Below are positions 8,554-18,016 of a stretch of DNA of 64,000 bases, one piece after another. Made by a program: the position numbers and the translations under genes. This DNA comes from Duganella qianjiadongensis (GTDB lineage: Bacteria; Pseudomonadota; Gammaproteobacteria; Burkholderiales; Burkholderiaceae_D): assembly GCF_009857915.1 (NCBI RefSeq), contig NZ_WWCM01000003.1, forward strand, positions 1-64,000. Direction: 5' to 3'. Positions within the stretch are counted from its first letter, which is position 1; every line of letters starts with the position of its first letter. The notes beneath the pieces were generated by a model. The model saw nothing but the letters and a program-made list of their open reading frames with translations. It did no database searches and was not told the origin of the DNA.

Positions 8554-8579
8554 GGCAAATGGCGCGGTCTAGCCGCGCA
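8551..8579 (-). promoter_or_regulatory. gatC leader hairpin shared with argS
   Basis: On the minus strand the bases just before the gatC ATG form a perfect 6-bp stem GCGCGG/CCGCGC (8562-8578) closed by the pentaloop CTAGA, followed by CATTTGCC and the ATG. The same leader, with TGCGCGGCTAGACCGC conserved and the same ATTGCC spacing, precedes argS at 24408-24436. The hairpin occupies the position of the ribosome binding site, which is otherwise missing in both genes. That suggests control of translation start, but this is inference; a bound protein or a processed 5' end are also possible. Confidence 0.6.
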
Positions 8580-8654
8580 GGTTGTGTTATTTTAATGATA
8601 AAAATCCGGACTGATCGCCCGAAAGTGGATAAATTACCGACAAAAGCACGGAAC

Positions 8655-8673
8655 AGCCGCCCAAACAGCGGCT
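8655..8673. repeat. Inverted repeat between gatC and mreB
   Basis: The stem AGCCGC/GCGGCT encloses the 7-base loop CCAAACA. It lies in the 284-bp divergent region between gatC and mreB, about 100 bases from gatC. Its 11-mer CCAAACAGCGG occurs again at 24490-24500 upstream of argS, the other gene with the shared leader. It could be an early hairpin of the gatC transcript or an operator. There is no U-run on either side, so it is not a standard terminator. Confidence 0.4.
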
Positions 8674-8819
8674 TTCACCGATACACTTTAGGGTGGATAT
8701 TCGGCAAATCGCAGTCAAATTATAAGGTAGAATGGCGGGTTGATGCGTTGTCGGCGCTGAATCATTGCTGCCGCCGCTACATGACAGGATTTCTTTCTAA
8801 CGGATTACGCGCACTTTAG

Positions 8820-9881
<1,062 letters not shown>

Positions 9882-9892
9882 TCCGATAAGAC

Positions 9893-9920
9893 GGGGCCGC
9901 ACAGAGCGGCCCCGGTTTTT
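9893..9920 (+). terminator. Terminator or attenuator between mreB and mreC
   Basis: A perfect 8-bp stem GGGGCCGC/GCGGCCCC with loop ACAGA is followed by GG and five T. It lies 12 bases after the mreB stop and 53 bases before the mreC ATG. Because the downstream genes are in the same orientation and no obvious strong promoter follows, partial read-through (attenuation) is plausible. Confidence 0.8.
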
Positions 9921-9972
9921 GGTGCTGAGTTGTTAGTCTCGTAGGCGCGCGAGCGCCGGATTACTGGAAGTC

Positions 9973-11166
9973 ATGGAATACAGTCCTCCGCCACTTTTCA
10001 AGCAAGGCGCTCCGGCCCGGGTGAAGATGATGGTGTTTGCGTGCATTTCGATTGCACTGCTGCTGGCCGACTCGCGTGTGCGCACCCTGCAGACGGTGCG
10101 CAAGGTGGCCGGCACCATTCTGTATCCCCTGCAGATGGCGGCGCTGATGCCGCGCGATGCCATCTACGGCGTCGGTGATTATTTCTCCTCTCTGTCCGCA
10201 CTGGAAAAACAGGTGCGCGAACTGAAACGCCAGCAGATCGCCAGTGCGCTGCTGCTGCAGCAGGCGCAGCAACGCGTAGCGGAAAACAACCAGCTGCGCC
10301 GTCTGATCGATGCGCGCGAACATCTGCCCATCAAATCCATGCTGGCGGAAATCCTGTACGACGCGCGCGACGTCAACAGCCGCAAGATTATTCTTGACCG
10401 TGGTAGCCAGCAAGGGCTGGTACTGGGCCTGCCCGTGATCGACCATCAGGGCGTGGTAGGGCAGGTGACGCGGGTGTTCCCCTTCACCTCCGAAGTGACG
10501 CTGCTGACCGATAAGGAACAGGCGATACCCGTCCAGCTGCTGCGCAACGGCTTGCGCAGCGTGGCCTACGGGCGCGGCAAGGCCGGCACGCTGGAACTGC
10601 GCTTCACGGCGCCGAATGCCGATATCCAGGTGGGCGACATCGTGGTGACCTCCGGTCTGGATGGCGTGTATCCGGCCGGTCTGGCCGTGGCTCGCGTGTC
10701 GCAGGTAGAAAACAGTGCCGCCGGTTCCTTCGGCGGGGTAATCTGCCAGCCGCTGGGCGGCATTTCCAATCATACCCAGCTGCTGGTGCTATTGTCGGTG
10801 CCGGATATGCCGCCGCGTCCGCCCGACGAAGAACAACGCCAGCCGCGCAAGCACAATAACAAGATGGGACCGATCAAGGATCCGGCCCGCGAGGCGGATG
10901 GTAACGCTGCCGCAGCGGCCGCTCCTGCCGCCGCTGGCGCGCCTGCCGCTGTTGCTGGTGCCGGCACAGCCGCCGCGCCTGCCGCCAATAACAATGGCGC
11001 ACCGGGCCTGATGCCGGTCATGCCGGCCGCCCGCCCGGCGCCGGCCCCGACCGGCGTGACGGAAACCGCCACGCCGGCCACTTCCACCAACGCGCTGACA
11101 GGCGCGCCGCCGGGCGCCCGGGCGCCTGCAGCCGCGCCGGCCAAAGCCAAGGAGCCAGTACGATGA
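9973..11166 (+). CDS. mreC: Rod shape-determining protein MreC
   Basis: MreC (397 residues) is the periplasmic, bitopic partner that activates the PBP2-RodA synthase. After a short cytoplasmic tail a membrane helix spans about residues 18-40 (MMVFACISIALLLA). It is followed by a coiled coil (about 70-110, LEKQVRELKRQQIASALLLQQAQ) and the beta-barrel core (DRGSQQGLVLGLPVIDHQGVVGQV, DIQVGDIVVTSGLDGVYPAGL). The last 110 residues are an Ala/Pro-rich low-complexity tail that is longer than in E. coli MreC and probably disordered. It overlaps mreD by four bases (ATGA). Confidence 0.95.
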   Translation: MEYSPPPLFKQGAPARVKMMVFACISIALLLADSRVRTLQTVRKVAGTILYPLQMAALMPRDAIYGVGDYFSSLSALEKQVRELKRQQIASALLLQQAQQRVAENNQLRRLIDAREHLPIKSMLAEILYDARDVNSRKIILDRGSQQGLVLGLPVIDHQGVVGQVTRVFPFTSEVTLLTDKEQAIPVQLLRNGLRSVAYGRGKAGTLELRFTAPNADIQVGDIVVTSGLDGVYPAGLAVARVSQVENSAAGSFGGVICQPLGGISNHTQLLVLLSVPDMPPRPPDEEQRQPRKHNNKMGPIKDPAREADGNAAAAAAPAAAGAPAAVAGAGTAAAPAANNNGAPGLMPVMPAARPAPAPTGVTETATPATSTNALTGAPPGARAPAAAPAKAKEPVR

Positions 11167-11675
11167 ACCGTCCGTATTACATCCTGCTGCCGGTAAGCCC
11201 GCTGTTCATTGCCTTCAGCCTGTTCTGCGCCTTCCTGCTTAACCTGCTGCCATGGGGTAACTTCATCGGCGTGCCCGATTTTGTCGCACTGGTGCTGGTC
11301 TTCTGGGGCATCCACCAGCCGCGCCGGGTCGGCATCGGCACGGCCTTCTGCCTCGGCCTGCTGATGGATGTGCATGATTCCACCCTGCTGGGCGAGAACG
11401 CGCTGGCTTACACGCTGCTGTCCTATTTCGCCATCATGCTGCACCGGCGCGTACTGTGGTTCCCGCTGGTGACCCAGGCCATGCATGTGTTCCCGTTGCT
11501 GCTGATGGCGCAGTCGATCCAGCTGCTGGTGCGCTTCATCGTCTCCGGCAAATTCCCCGGCTGGTTCTATTTTGTGGAAAGCGCCGTCTCGGTGGTGCTG
11601 TGGCCACTGGCGACCTGGATCCTGCTGGCGCCGCAGCGGCGCGCAGTAGACCGCGACCACACCCGTCCGATCTGA
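11163..11675 (+). CDS. mreD: Rod shape-determining membrane protein MreD
   Basis: MreD is a 170-residue integral inner-membrane protein with about five hydrophobic helices. It shows the family segments LLPVSPLFIAFSLFCAFLLNLLPWG and PDFVALVLVFWGIHQPRRVGIGTAFCLGLLMDVHDSTLLGENALAY. The Pro-Asp and the Gly-Leu-Leu-Met-Asp motif are typical. It is coupled to mreC by a 4-base overlap and ends 13 bases before the first mrdA. It modulates MreC and PBP2 activity within the elongasome. Confidence 0.95.
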   Translation: MNRPYYILLPVSPLFIAFSLFCAFLLNLLPWGNFIGVPDFVALVLVFWGIHQPRRVGIGTAFCLGLLMDVHDSTLLGENALAYTLLSYFAIMLHRRVLWFPLVTQAMHVFPLLLMAQSIQLLVRFIVSGKFPGWFYFVESAVSVVLWPLATWILLAPQRRAVDRDHTRPI

Positions 11676-11688
11676 CGCGGCTGGCAGC

Positions 11689-13671
11689 ATGACTGAGCTC
11701 AAGGACAATCAGCGCGAACTTTCCCAGTTCCGCCTGCGCCTGACGGTGCTGGGCGCTGTGGTGTTCATCTGTTTCGGCCTGCTGCTGTCGCGCTTCATCT
11801 GGCTACAGGTCTACAAGCACAGCGACTACGTGGCGCAAGCGGAAGAGAACCGCATCGCCATCGTTCCCATCGAACCTAACCGCGGCCTGATCCTCGACCG
11901 CAACGGCGTGGTGCTGGCCCGTAACTACTCGGCTTTCACGCTGGAGATCACTCCTTCCAAGCTCAATGCCACGCTCGATGAAACCATAGACGAACTGGCC
12001 AAGCTGATCACCATCGAAACCAAGGACCGCAAGCACTTCAAGAAGCTGCTGGAGGAATCGCGCGGCTTCGAGAGTGTGCCGCTGCGTAACCGCCTGAGCG
12101 ACGAAGAAGTGGCGCGCTTTACCGCCCAGCGTTTCCGCTTCCCCGGCGTGGAAGTGCAGGCGCGCCTGTTCCGTCAGTACCCGCTGGGCGAAATCGCCTC
12201 GCACGTGATCGGCTTTATCGGCCGCATAAACCAGTCCGAGGCCAAGCTGATCGCGCAGATGGATGATGCCGCCAACTACAACGGCACCGACCATATCGGC
12301 AAGGAAGGGCTGGAAAAAAGCTACGAGAAGCAGCTGCACGGCATTACCGGCTACGAGGAAGTAGAAAAATCGGCCGGTGGCCGCGCCATCCGCACCTTGT
12401 CGCGCACGCCCGCCACGCCGGGCAGCAATCTGATCCTGTCGATCGACATCGAGCTGCAGAAGGTGATCGAAGAAGCCTTCGGTGAATGGCGCGGCGCACT
12501 GGTAGCGATCGAACCGGCCACGGGCGATATTCTGGCTTACGTCTCGCGCCCCGGCTACGATCCCAATCTGTTCGTCGACGGCATCGACAGCCAGAGCTGG
12601 AACGAACTGAATAACTCGCTCGACCGCCCGATGGTGAACCGGCCGCTGTCCGGCACCTATCCGCCCGGCTCCACCTTCAAACCTTTCATGGCACTGGCCG
12701 CACTGGAACTGCACAAGCGCACTCCCAGCCAGACCATCTACGATCCCGGTTCGTTCACGCTGGGCGGGCATAAATTCCGCGACGACAAACCGGGCGGCCA
12801 CGGCACGGTGGACATGTATAAGTCCATCGTCGAATCCTGCGACACCTATTACTACCTGCTCGGCAACGAGATGGGCATAGACGCCATCCACGACTTCATG
12901 AAGCCTTTCGGTTTCGGCCAGATTACCGGCATTGATCTGGAGCACGAAAAGCAGGGTGTGCTGCCGTCCAAAGAGTGGAAAGCGGCCCGCTTCAAGAAGA
13001 ATCCGGCGGCGCAGAAATGGGTGGGCGGCGACACCATTTCCATCGCCATCGGTAACGGCTACAACAACTACACGCCGCTGCAGCTGGCGCACGCCGTGGC
13101 CAATCTGGCCAATAACGGCGTGGTGATGAAGCCCCATCTGGTAAAAATCATCGAAGACAGCGCCACCCGTACGCGCAAGCTGACGGTGCCCAAGGAAAGC
13201 TACCGTATTCCGCTCAAGCAGGAAAATATCGACATCATCAAGAACGCCATGGTGGGCGTGACCCTGAGCGGGACGGCGGCGCGCGCCTTTGCCGGCGCCC
13301 AGTACACCTCGGGCGGCAAGACCGGCACGGCGCAGCTGATCGCCATCAAGAAGAACGAGAAGTACAACGCCAATCTGATCGCCGAACGTCTGCGCGACAA
13401 TGCGCTCTATACGGCATTCGCGCCGGCCGACAATCCCCGCATCGCCATTGCGGTGGTGGTGGAGAACGGCGGCTTCGGCGCCGGGGTGGCAGCACCCATC
13501 GTGCGCAAGGCGCTCGATTACTACCTGCTGGGCAAACGCCCGCATGAAAAAGAAACCACGGCCGTGCCGCGCGAGGACGCCGAGCTGCGTTCCGTGCAGG
13601 ACGTGCAGGCCGAGCAAGGCCTGAGCGACGAAAAACGTCCCGGCGCCGAAACTCCCGGCAACAAGGAATAA
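11689..13671 (+). CDS. mrdA: Penicillin-binding protein 2, first copy
   Basis: This is a full-length class B transpeptidase (660 residues) that cross-links side-wall peptidoglycan with RodA. It has a cytoplasmic start, one membrane helix (about 18-42), the pedestal domain (RGLILDRNGVVLARNYSAFTLEITP, NRLSDEEVARFTAQRFRFPGVEVQ) and the transpeptidase domain. The catalytic serine motif is STFK (about residue 328), the second motif is SCD (bases 12835-12843) as in E. coli PBP2, and the third is KTGT (GGKTGTAQL). A second, very similar mrdA follows rodA. No frameshift or premature stop is present. Confidence 0.97.
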   Translation: MTELKDNQRELSQFRLRLTVLGAVVFICFGLLLSRFIWLQVYKHSDYVAQAEENRIAIVPIEPNRGLILDRNGVVLARNYSAFTLEITPSKLNATLDETIDELAKLITIETKDRKHFKKLLEESRGFESVPLRNRLSDEEVARFTAQRFRFPGVEVQARLFRQYPLGEIASHVIGFIGRINQSEAKLIAQMDDAANYNGTDHIGKEGLEKSYEKQLHGITGYEEVEKSAGGRAIRTLSRTPATPGSNLILSIDIELQKVIEEAFGEWRGALVAIEPATGDILAYVSRPGYDPNLFVDGIDSQSWNELNNSLDRPMVNRPLSGTYPPGSTFKPFMALAALELHKRTPSQTIYDPGSFTLGGHKFRDDKPGGHGTVDMYKSIVESCDTYYYLLGNEMGIDAIHDFMKPFGFGQITGIDLEHEKQGVLPSKEWKAARFKKNPAAQKWVGGDTISIAIGNGYNNYTPLQLAHAVANLANNGVVMKPHLVKIIEDSATRTRKLTVPKESYRIPLKQENIDIIKNAMVGVTLSGTAARAFAGAQYTSGGKTGTAQLIAIKKNEKYNANLIAERLRDNALYTAFAPADNPRIAIAVVVENGGFGAGVAAPIVRKALDYYLLGKRPHEKETTAVPREDAELRSVQDVQAEQGLSDEKRPGAETPGNKE

Positions 13672-13679
13672 GGGTAACC

Positions 13680-14792
13680 ATGCATATCAACGAAAGGCGC
13701 TCGCTGTGGCGCCGTCTGCGGCCATATTTCACGGTATTCGATGTGCCGCTGGCCCTGATCATAGGCGCCCTGCTGTCGGTAGGGCTGGTCACGCTGTATT
13801 CGGCCGGCATAGGTATCCCCGGCAAGGTGGAAGACCAGCTGCGTAACATCTTCCTTGCCTTCATGGTGATGTGGGTGGTGGCAAACATCTCGCCGCAGAT
13901 GATGATGCGCATTGCCGTGCCGGCCTATCTGGTGGCGGTGGCGCTGCTGGTGGGCGTGGCCCTGTTCGGCACCATCAAACTGGGTGCGCGGCGCTGGCTG
14001 CATGTAGGGGTGGATATCCAGCCGTCCGAATTCATGAAGATCGCCATGCCGCTGATGCTGGCGTGGTTCTTCCAGCAGCGCGCCGGCCAGCTGCAATGGA
14101 TACACTATGCGATAGCCGCCGTGCTGCTGGCCATTCCCGTAGGTCTGATCGTCAAACAGCCCGATCTGGGGACGGCGCTGCTAGTGGTAGCCAGCGGCTT
14201 TGCCGTGATCTTCCTCGCCGGTCTGGCGTGGAAAGCGCTGATCGCGCTGCTGGTGGCAGGCGCCGCCAGCCTGCCCGTGATCTGGTCGGTGCTGCACGAC
14301 TACCAGCGCGAGCGGGTGATGACGCTGATCGATCCCACCTCGGACCCGCTGGGCAAAGGCTTCCACATCATCCAGTCCACCATCGCGGTAGGCTCGGGCG
14401 GTATTACCGGCAAGGGCTGGACCCATGGCACCCAGGCTCATCTCGAATTCATCCCCGAACGTACCACCGACTTCATCTTTGCCGTGTTCTCGGAAGAATT
14501 CGGCCTGACCGGCAATCTGGTGCTGATGGTGCTGTACCTGCTGCTGATCGGTCGCGGGCTGGTCATTGCCGGCAACGCACCCACTTTCTTTACCCGTTTG
14601 CTGGCGGGCGCCATCACCATGATCTACTTCACCTATGCCTTCGTGAATATGGGCATGGTCAGCGGCATCCTGCCGGTAGTGGGCGTGCCGTTGCCGTTCA
14701 TGAGCTATGGCGGTACTGCGCTGCTGACGCTGGGCCTCGGTGCCGGCATCCTGATGAGCATACAGCGCCACCGCAAGCTGGTGCAGACTTGA
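13680..14792 (+). CDS. mrdB: Peptidoglycan glycosyltransferase RodA
   Basis: RodA (370 residues) is the SEDS-family polymerase of lateral wall synthesis, with about ten membrane helices. It shows the SEDS landmarks IKLGARRWLHVGVDIQPSEFMKIAMPLMLAWFF, VKQPDLGTALLV with the catalytic Asp region, and the C-terminal GVPLPFMSYGGTALLTLGLGAGILMS. It starts nine bases after the first mrdA stop and is followed after 22 bases by the second mrdA, so it lies between two potential PBP2 partners. Length and motifs are normal. Confidence 0.97.
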   Translation: MHINERRSLWRRLRPYFTVFDVPLALIIGALLSVGLVTLYSAGIGIPGKVEDQLRNIFLAFMVMWVVANISPQMMMRIAVPAYLVAVALLVGVALFGTIKLGARRWLHVGVDIQPSEFMKIAMPLMLAWFFQQRAGQLQWIHYAIAAVLLAIPVGLIVKQPDLGTALLVVASGFAVIFLAGLAWKALIALLVAGAASLPVIWSVLHDYQRERVMTLIDPTSDPLGKGFHIIQSTIAVGSGGITGKGWTHGTQAHLEFIPERTTDFIFAVFSEEFGLTGNLVLMVLYLLLIGRGLVIAGNAPTFFTRLLAGAITMIYFTYAFVNMGMVSGILPVVGVPLPFMSYGGTALLTLGLGAGILMSIQRHRKLVQT

Positions 14793-14814
14793 GGCGTAGC
14801 GGGAGCGGCCGGCC

Positions 14815-16872
14815 ATGGTAGAAATGAAGGACACCGGGCGCGAGCTCGCGCAGTTCCGTGTCCGCATAACGGTGCTGGGCGCGCTGGTGCTGTTCTGCTT
14901 CTGCCTGCTGCTATTGCGCCTGCTCTGGCTGCAGGTGATCAAGCACGAGGAGTTTGCCACCAAGGCGGACGAAAACCGCATTGCGCTGGTGCCTATCGTG
15001 CCTAGCCGTGGCCTGATCCTCGACCGTCATGGCGTGGTACTGGCGCGTAACTATTCCGCTTTCACGCTGGAGCTCACACCGTCCAAACTGGCTGCGCCGG
15101 TGGATGAAGTGATCGACGAACTGGCCAAGCTGGTGACGGTGGAGATGAAGGACCGCAAGCGCTTCCGCAAGCTGCTGGAAGAGTCCAAGAATTTCGAAAG
15201 CGTCCCGCTGCGCAACCGCCTGTCCGATGAAGAGGTGGCGCGCTTTACTGCCCAGCGCTTCCGCTTCCCCGGGGTGGAAGTGCAGGCTCGTTTGTTCCGC
15301 CAGTATCCGCTCGGTGAAACCGCCTCGCACGTCATCGGCTACATCGGCCGCATCAACCGCAGCGAAGCCAAAGCACTGGAAGAGAGCGACGACGGCGCCA
15401 ACTACAACGGCTCCGACTATATCGGCAAGGAAGGGCTGGAGAAAAGCTACGAGAAGCAGCTGCACGGCACCACCGGCTACGAGGAGGTGGAAGTGACTTC
15501 GCGCGGGCGCGCCATCCGCACGCTGTCGCGCAAGCCTGCCGTGGCGGGCAATAATCTGGTGCTGTCGATCGACATCGAACTGCAGAAAGTGGTGGAAGAA
15601 GCTTTTGGCGAACGCCGTGGTGCGCTGGTGGCGATCGAGCCGTCCACCGGCGATATTCTGGCCTATGTCTCGCGCCCCGGCTACGATCCCAACCTGTTCG
15701 TCGATGGCATCGACACCGCCAGCTGGAATGAACTGAATAACTCGCTCGACCGGCCCATGGTGAACCGTCCCCTGACGGGCACCTATGCACCGGGTTCCAC
15801 CTTCAAGCCCTTCATGGCGCTGGCTGCGCTGGAACTGGGCAAACGCACGCCCGGCCAGACTACGCCCGATCCCGGCTTCTACTATCTTGGCGGCCACAAA
15901 TTCAATGACGATCTGGTGGGCGGTCACGGTTCGGTCGATATGCGCAAATCCATTATCGTCTCGTGCAATACCTATTACTACGCGCTGGGGCATGACATGG
16001 GCATCGATATGATCCATGATTTCATGAAGCCGTTCGGTTTCGGTCAGCTGACCGGCATCGATCTGGAAAATGAAAAGACCGGTGTGCTGCCGTCGCAGGA
16101 ATGGAAACGCAAGCGCTTCAAGGGCGCGGCAGGCAAATGGGTGGGGGGCGACACCATCTCGGTCAGTAACGGCTCCGGCTACAACGCCTATACGCCGCTG
16201 CAGATCGCCCATGCAGTATCGAATCTGGCCAATGACGGCGTGGTGATGAAGCCCCACCTGGTTAAAATTATCGAGAACGGCGCTACGCGGGCACGCCGCC
16301 TGACGGTGCCCAAAGAGAGCTACCGTATCCCTCTAAAGCAGGAGAACATCGATTTCATCAAGAGCGCCATGGTGGGCGTGACCAGCGAAGCCGGCGGCAC
16401 GGGCTTCCGCGCCTTTAGCGGCGCGGCCTATACGGTGGGCGGCAAGACCGGTACGGCACAGGTGATCACGATTAAGTCGGGCGACAAGTACAATGCAGCC
16501 AAGCTGGCCGAGCGTCTGCGCGATAATGCGCTGTTCACCGCATTTGCGCCGGCCGACAAGCCGCGCATTGCACTGGCGCTGGTGGTGGAAAATGCGGGCA
16601 AGGGCGGACTGGAAGCGGCGCCCATAGCGCGCAAGGCGATAGATTATTATTTGCTAGGCAAGCGTCCGGCCGAAAAAGACAGCACCAGGGTGGCGCGCGA
16701 AGATGCCGTGGCCGTGGTGCCGGTGGAAGGCGAGCTGCTGGAGCAGCAGGCGGCAGAAGCGGAGCAGGAGCGTCAGTCCGCGGCGGCGCCTGCAACGGCT
16801 CCAGTAACGATGCCAGCAACGACGCCGGCAACGGCTGCGCCAGTGCTGGCAGCACCGAGAAAAAAACAGTAA
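14815..16872 (+). CDS. mrdA: Penicillin-binding protein 2, second copy
   Basis: This 685-residue protein is a close paralogue of the one at 11689, alignable from the first residues (ELAQFRVRITVLGALV) to the end of the transpeptidase domain (IDYYLLGKRP). By eye about three quarters of the residues are identical. It has STFK (about residue 328), KTGT and all pedestal motifs, so it should be active. Its second motif is SCN (15961-15969) instead of SCD. The C-terminus carries an extra Glu/Gln- then Ala/Pro/Thr-rich tail of about 45 residues absent from copy one. Position directly after rodA and before rlpA, with short gaps, places it in the same operon. It probably arose by duplication around rodA. 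Confidence 0.95.
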   Translation: MVEMKDTGRELAQFRVRITVLGALVLFCFCLLLLRLLWLQVIKHEEFATKADENRIALVPIVPSRGLILDRHGVVLARNYSAFTLELTPSKLAAPVDEVIDELAKLVTVEMKDRKRFRKLLEESKNFESVPLRNRLSDEEVARFTAQRFRFPGVEVQARLFRQYPLGETASHVIGYIGRINRSEAKALEESDDGANYNGSDYIGKEGLEKSYEKQLHGTTGYEEVEVTSRGRAIRTLSRKPAVAGNNLVLSIDIELQKVVEEAFGERRGALVAIEPSTGDILAYVSRPGYDPNLFVDGIDTASWNELNNSLDRPMVNRPLTGTYAPGSTFKPFMALAALELGKRTPGQTTPDPGFYYLGGHKFNDDLVGGHGSVDMRKSIIVSCNTYYYALGHDMGIDMIHDFMKPFGFGQLTGIDLENEKTGVLPSQEWKRKRFKGAAGKWVGGDTISVSNGSGYNAYTPLQIAHAVSNLANDGVVMKPHLVKIIENGATRARRLTVPKESYRIPLKQENIDFIKSAMVGVTSEAGGTGFRAFSGAAYTVGGKTGTAQVITIKSGDKYNAAKLAERLRDNALFTAFAPADKPRIALALVVENAGKGGLEAAPIARKAIDYYLLGKRPAEKDSTRVAREDAVAVVPVEGELLEQQAAEAEQERQSAAAPATAPVTMPATTPATAAPVLAAPRKKQ

Positions 16873-16882
16873 GGAGACAGGC

Positions 16883-18010
16883 ATGCGTGATTACCGGAGT
16901 CGTATCCTGATGTGGCTGGCCGCGCTGGCCCTGCTGGCGCTGGCCGGCTGTACCACTGCGCCTGTCGTCAGCGATACTGCCCGCGTGCCGCGTCCGACCG
17001 CACCGGCCGCGCCCGTGCTGCGCGCGCCTTCGGCTGCCAAGCCTGCGACCGGGCTGCCGGAGCTGCCGCCTGCCAATTCCGGCCGTGGCGGCTATTATCA
17101 GGATGATGGCCCGGGCGATGCCCCGCCGCCGGATCTGGAAAACGTGCCGGATGCGGAAGTGCGCAATGATCCGCTGCTGCCATTCTCCAACCGTCCCTAC
17201 ACGGTGTTCGGCAAAACCTATACGCCGATTACTGACAACCGCCCATTTAGTCAGATCGGGGTCGGCAGCTGGTACGGCAAGAAGTTCCATGGCCAGCGCA
17301 CTTCGTCCGGCGAACTATACGACATGTACAAGATGACGGCAGCTCACCCCATTCTGCCTATCCCCTCGTATGCCCGCCTGACCAATCTGGTCAGCGGCGC
17401 CGTGGTGATTGTGCGCATCAACGACCGCGGCCCCTTCCATGCCAACCGTGCCATCGACGTGTCCTACACGGCGGCGCTGAAACTGGGCCTGCTCGGCAAG
17501 GGCAGCCACGAACTGCAGATCGAGCGCATACTGCCGGAAGAAGTGGACCGCATGCTGGCCACGCGCGGCGGCGTTTCCACCACGGTGGCGCCGCGGCTGA
17601 CATCGCAGGCGGCGCGCAGCAGCGCTGGCGCCGGTCTGCTGGGGCGGGGCGATGCCGGACCGCCGCTCTTGCTGACGGCGGCCACCACGCTGGGCGAATC
17701 GGCGCCAGCCAGCACCAGCGATATCGAAGCACTGATGCGCGATGACCGCGCACCGGGCGAGGGCGGCAGCGAGGCGCAGCCTGCCAAGGCGAACTTCTAT
17801 CTGCAGCTAGGCGCCTATGCGCGCGCCGAAAACGCCGAAGCCGTGCGCAGCAAACTTGGTGGTAGCGGTCTGGAAGGGCTGGAAGTGGTGAAGAATGGCG
17901 TGGTGCACCGGCTGTTCGCCGGGCCGTTCGCCAGCCGTCAGGATGCGTTGCAGGCCGCGCGCGGCCTGCCCGCAGCGCTGAATCTGAAGCCTATCGTGAT
18001 CCAGCGCTAG
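16883..18010 (+). CDS. rlpA: Septal ring lytic transglycosylase RlpA, lipoprotein
   Basis: The 375-residue product has a lipoprotein signal peptide ending in LALAGC (lipidated Cys near residue 22), then a Pro/Ala-rich linker. The double-psi beta-barrel domain (about 115-215) reads GVGSWYGKKFHGQRTSSGELYDMYKMTAAHP and VRINDRGPFHANRAIDVSYTAA, including the His, Glu and Asp that are catalytic in Pseudomonas RlpA. A C-terminal SPOR domain (about 300-375, FYLQLGAYARAENAEAV to HRLFAGPFASRQDAL) binds denuded glycan at the septum. It begins 10 bases after the second mrdA, the usual place for rlpA at the end of the mre/mrd cluster. Confidence 0.96.
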   Translation: MRDYRSRILMWLAALALLALAGCTTAPVVSDTARVPRPTAPAAPVLRAPSAAKPATGLPELPPANSGRGGYYQDDGPGDAPPPDLENVPDAEVRNDPLLPFSNRPYTVFGKTYTPITDNRPFSQIGVGSWYGKKFHGQRTSSGELYDMYKMTAAHPILPIPSYARLTNLVSGAVVIVRINDRGPFHANRAIDVSYTAALKLGLLGKGSHELQIERILPEEVDRMLATRGGVSTTVAPRLTSQAARSSAGAGLLGRGDAGPPLLLTAATTLGESAPASTSDIEALMRDDRAPGEGGSEAQPAKANFYLQLGAYARAENAEAVRSKLGGSGLEGLEVVKNGVVHRLFAGPFASRQDALQAARGLPAALNLKPIVIQR

Positions 18011-18016
18011 CAAGCC

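Noticed and set aside
11803..13617. 604-codon minus-strand frame over the first mrdA
   Set aside because: The plus-strand PBP2 has all active-site motifs, and the antisense frame has none.
14815..16872. Second mrdA as a pseudogene
   Set aside because: The frame is intact through all domains, and STFK, SCN and KTGT are present.
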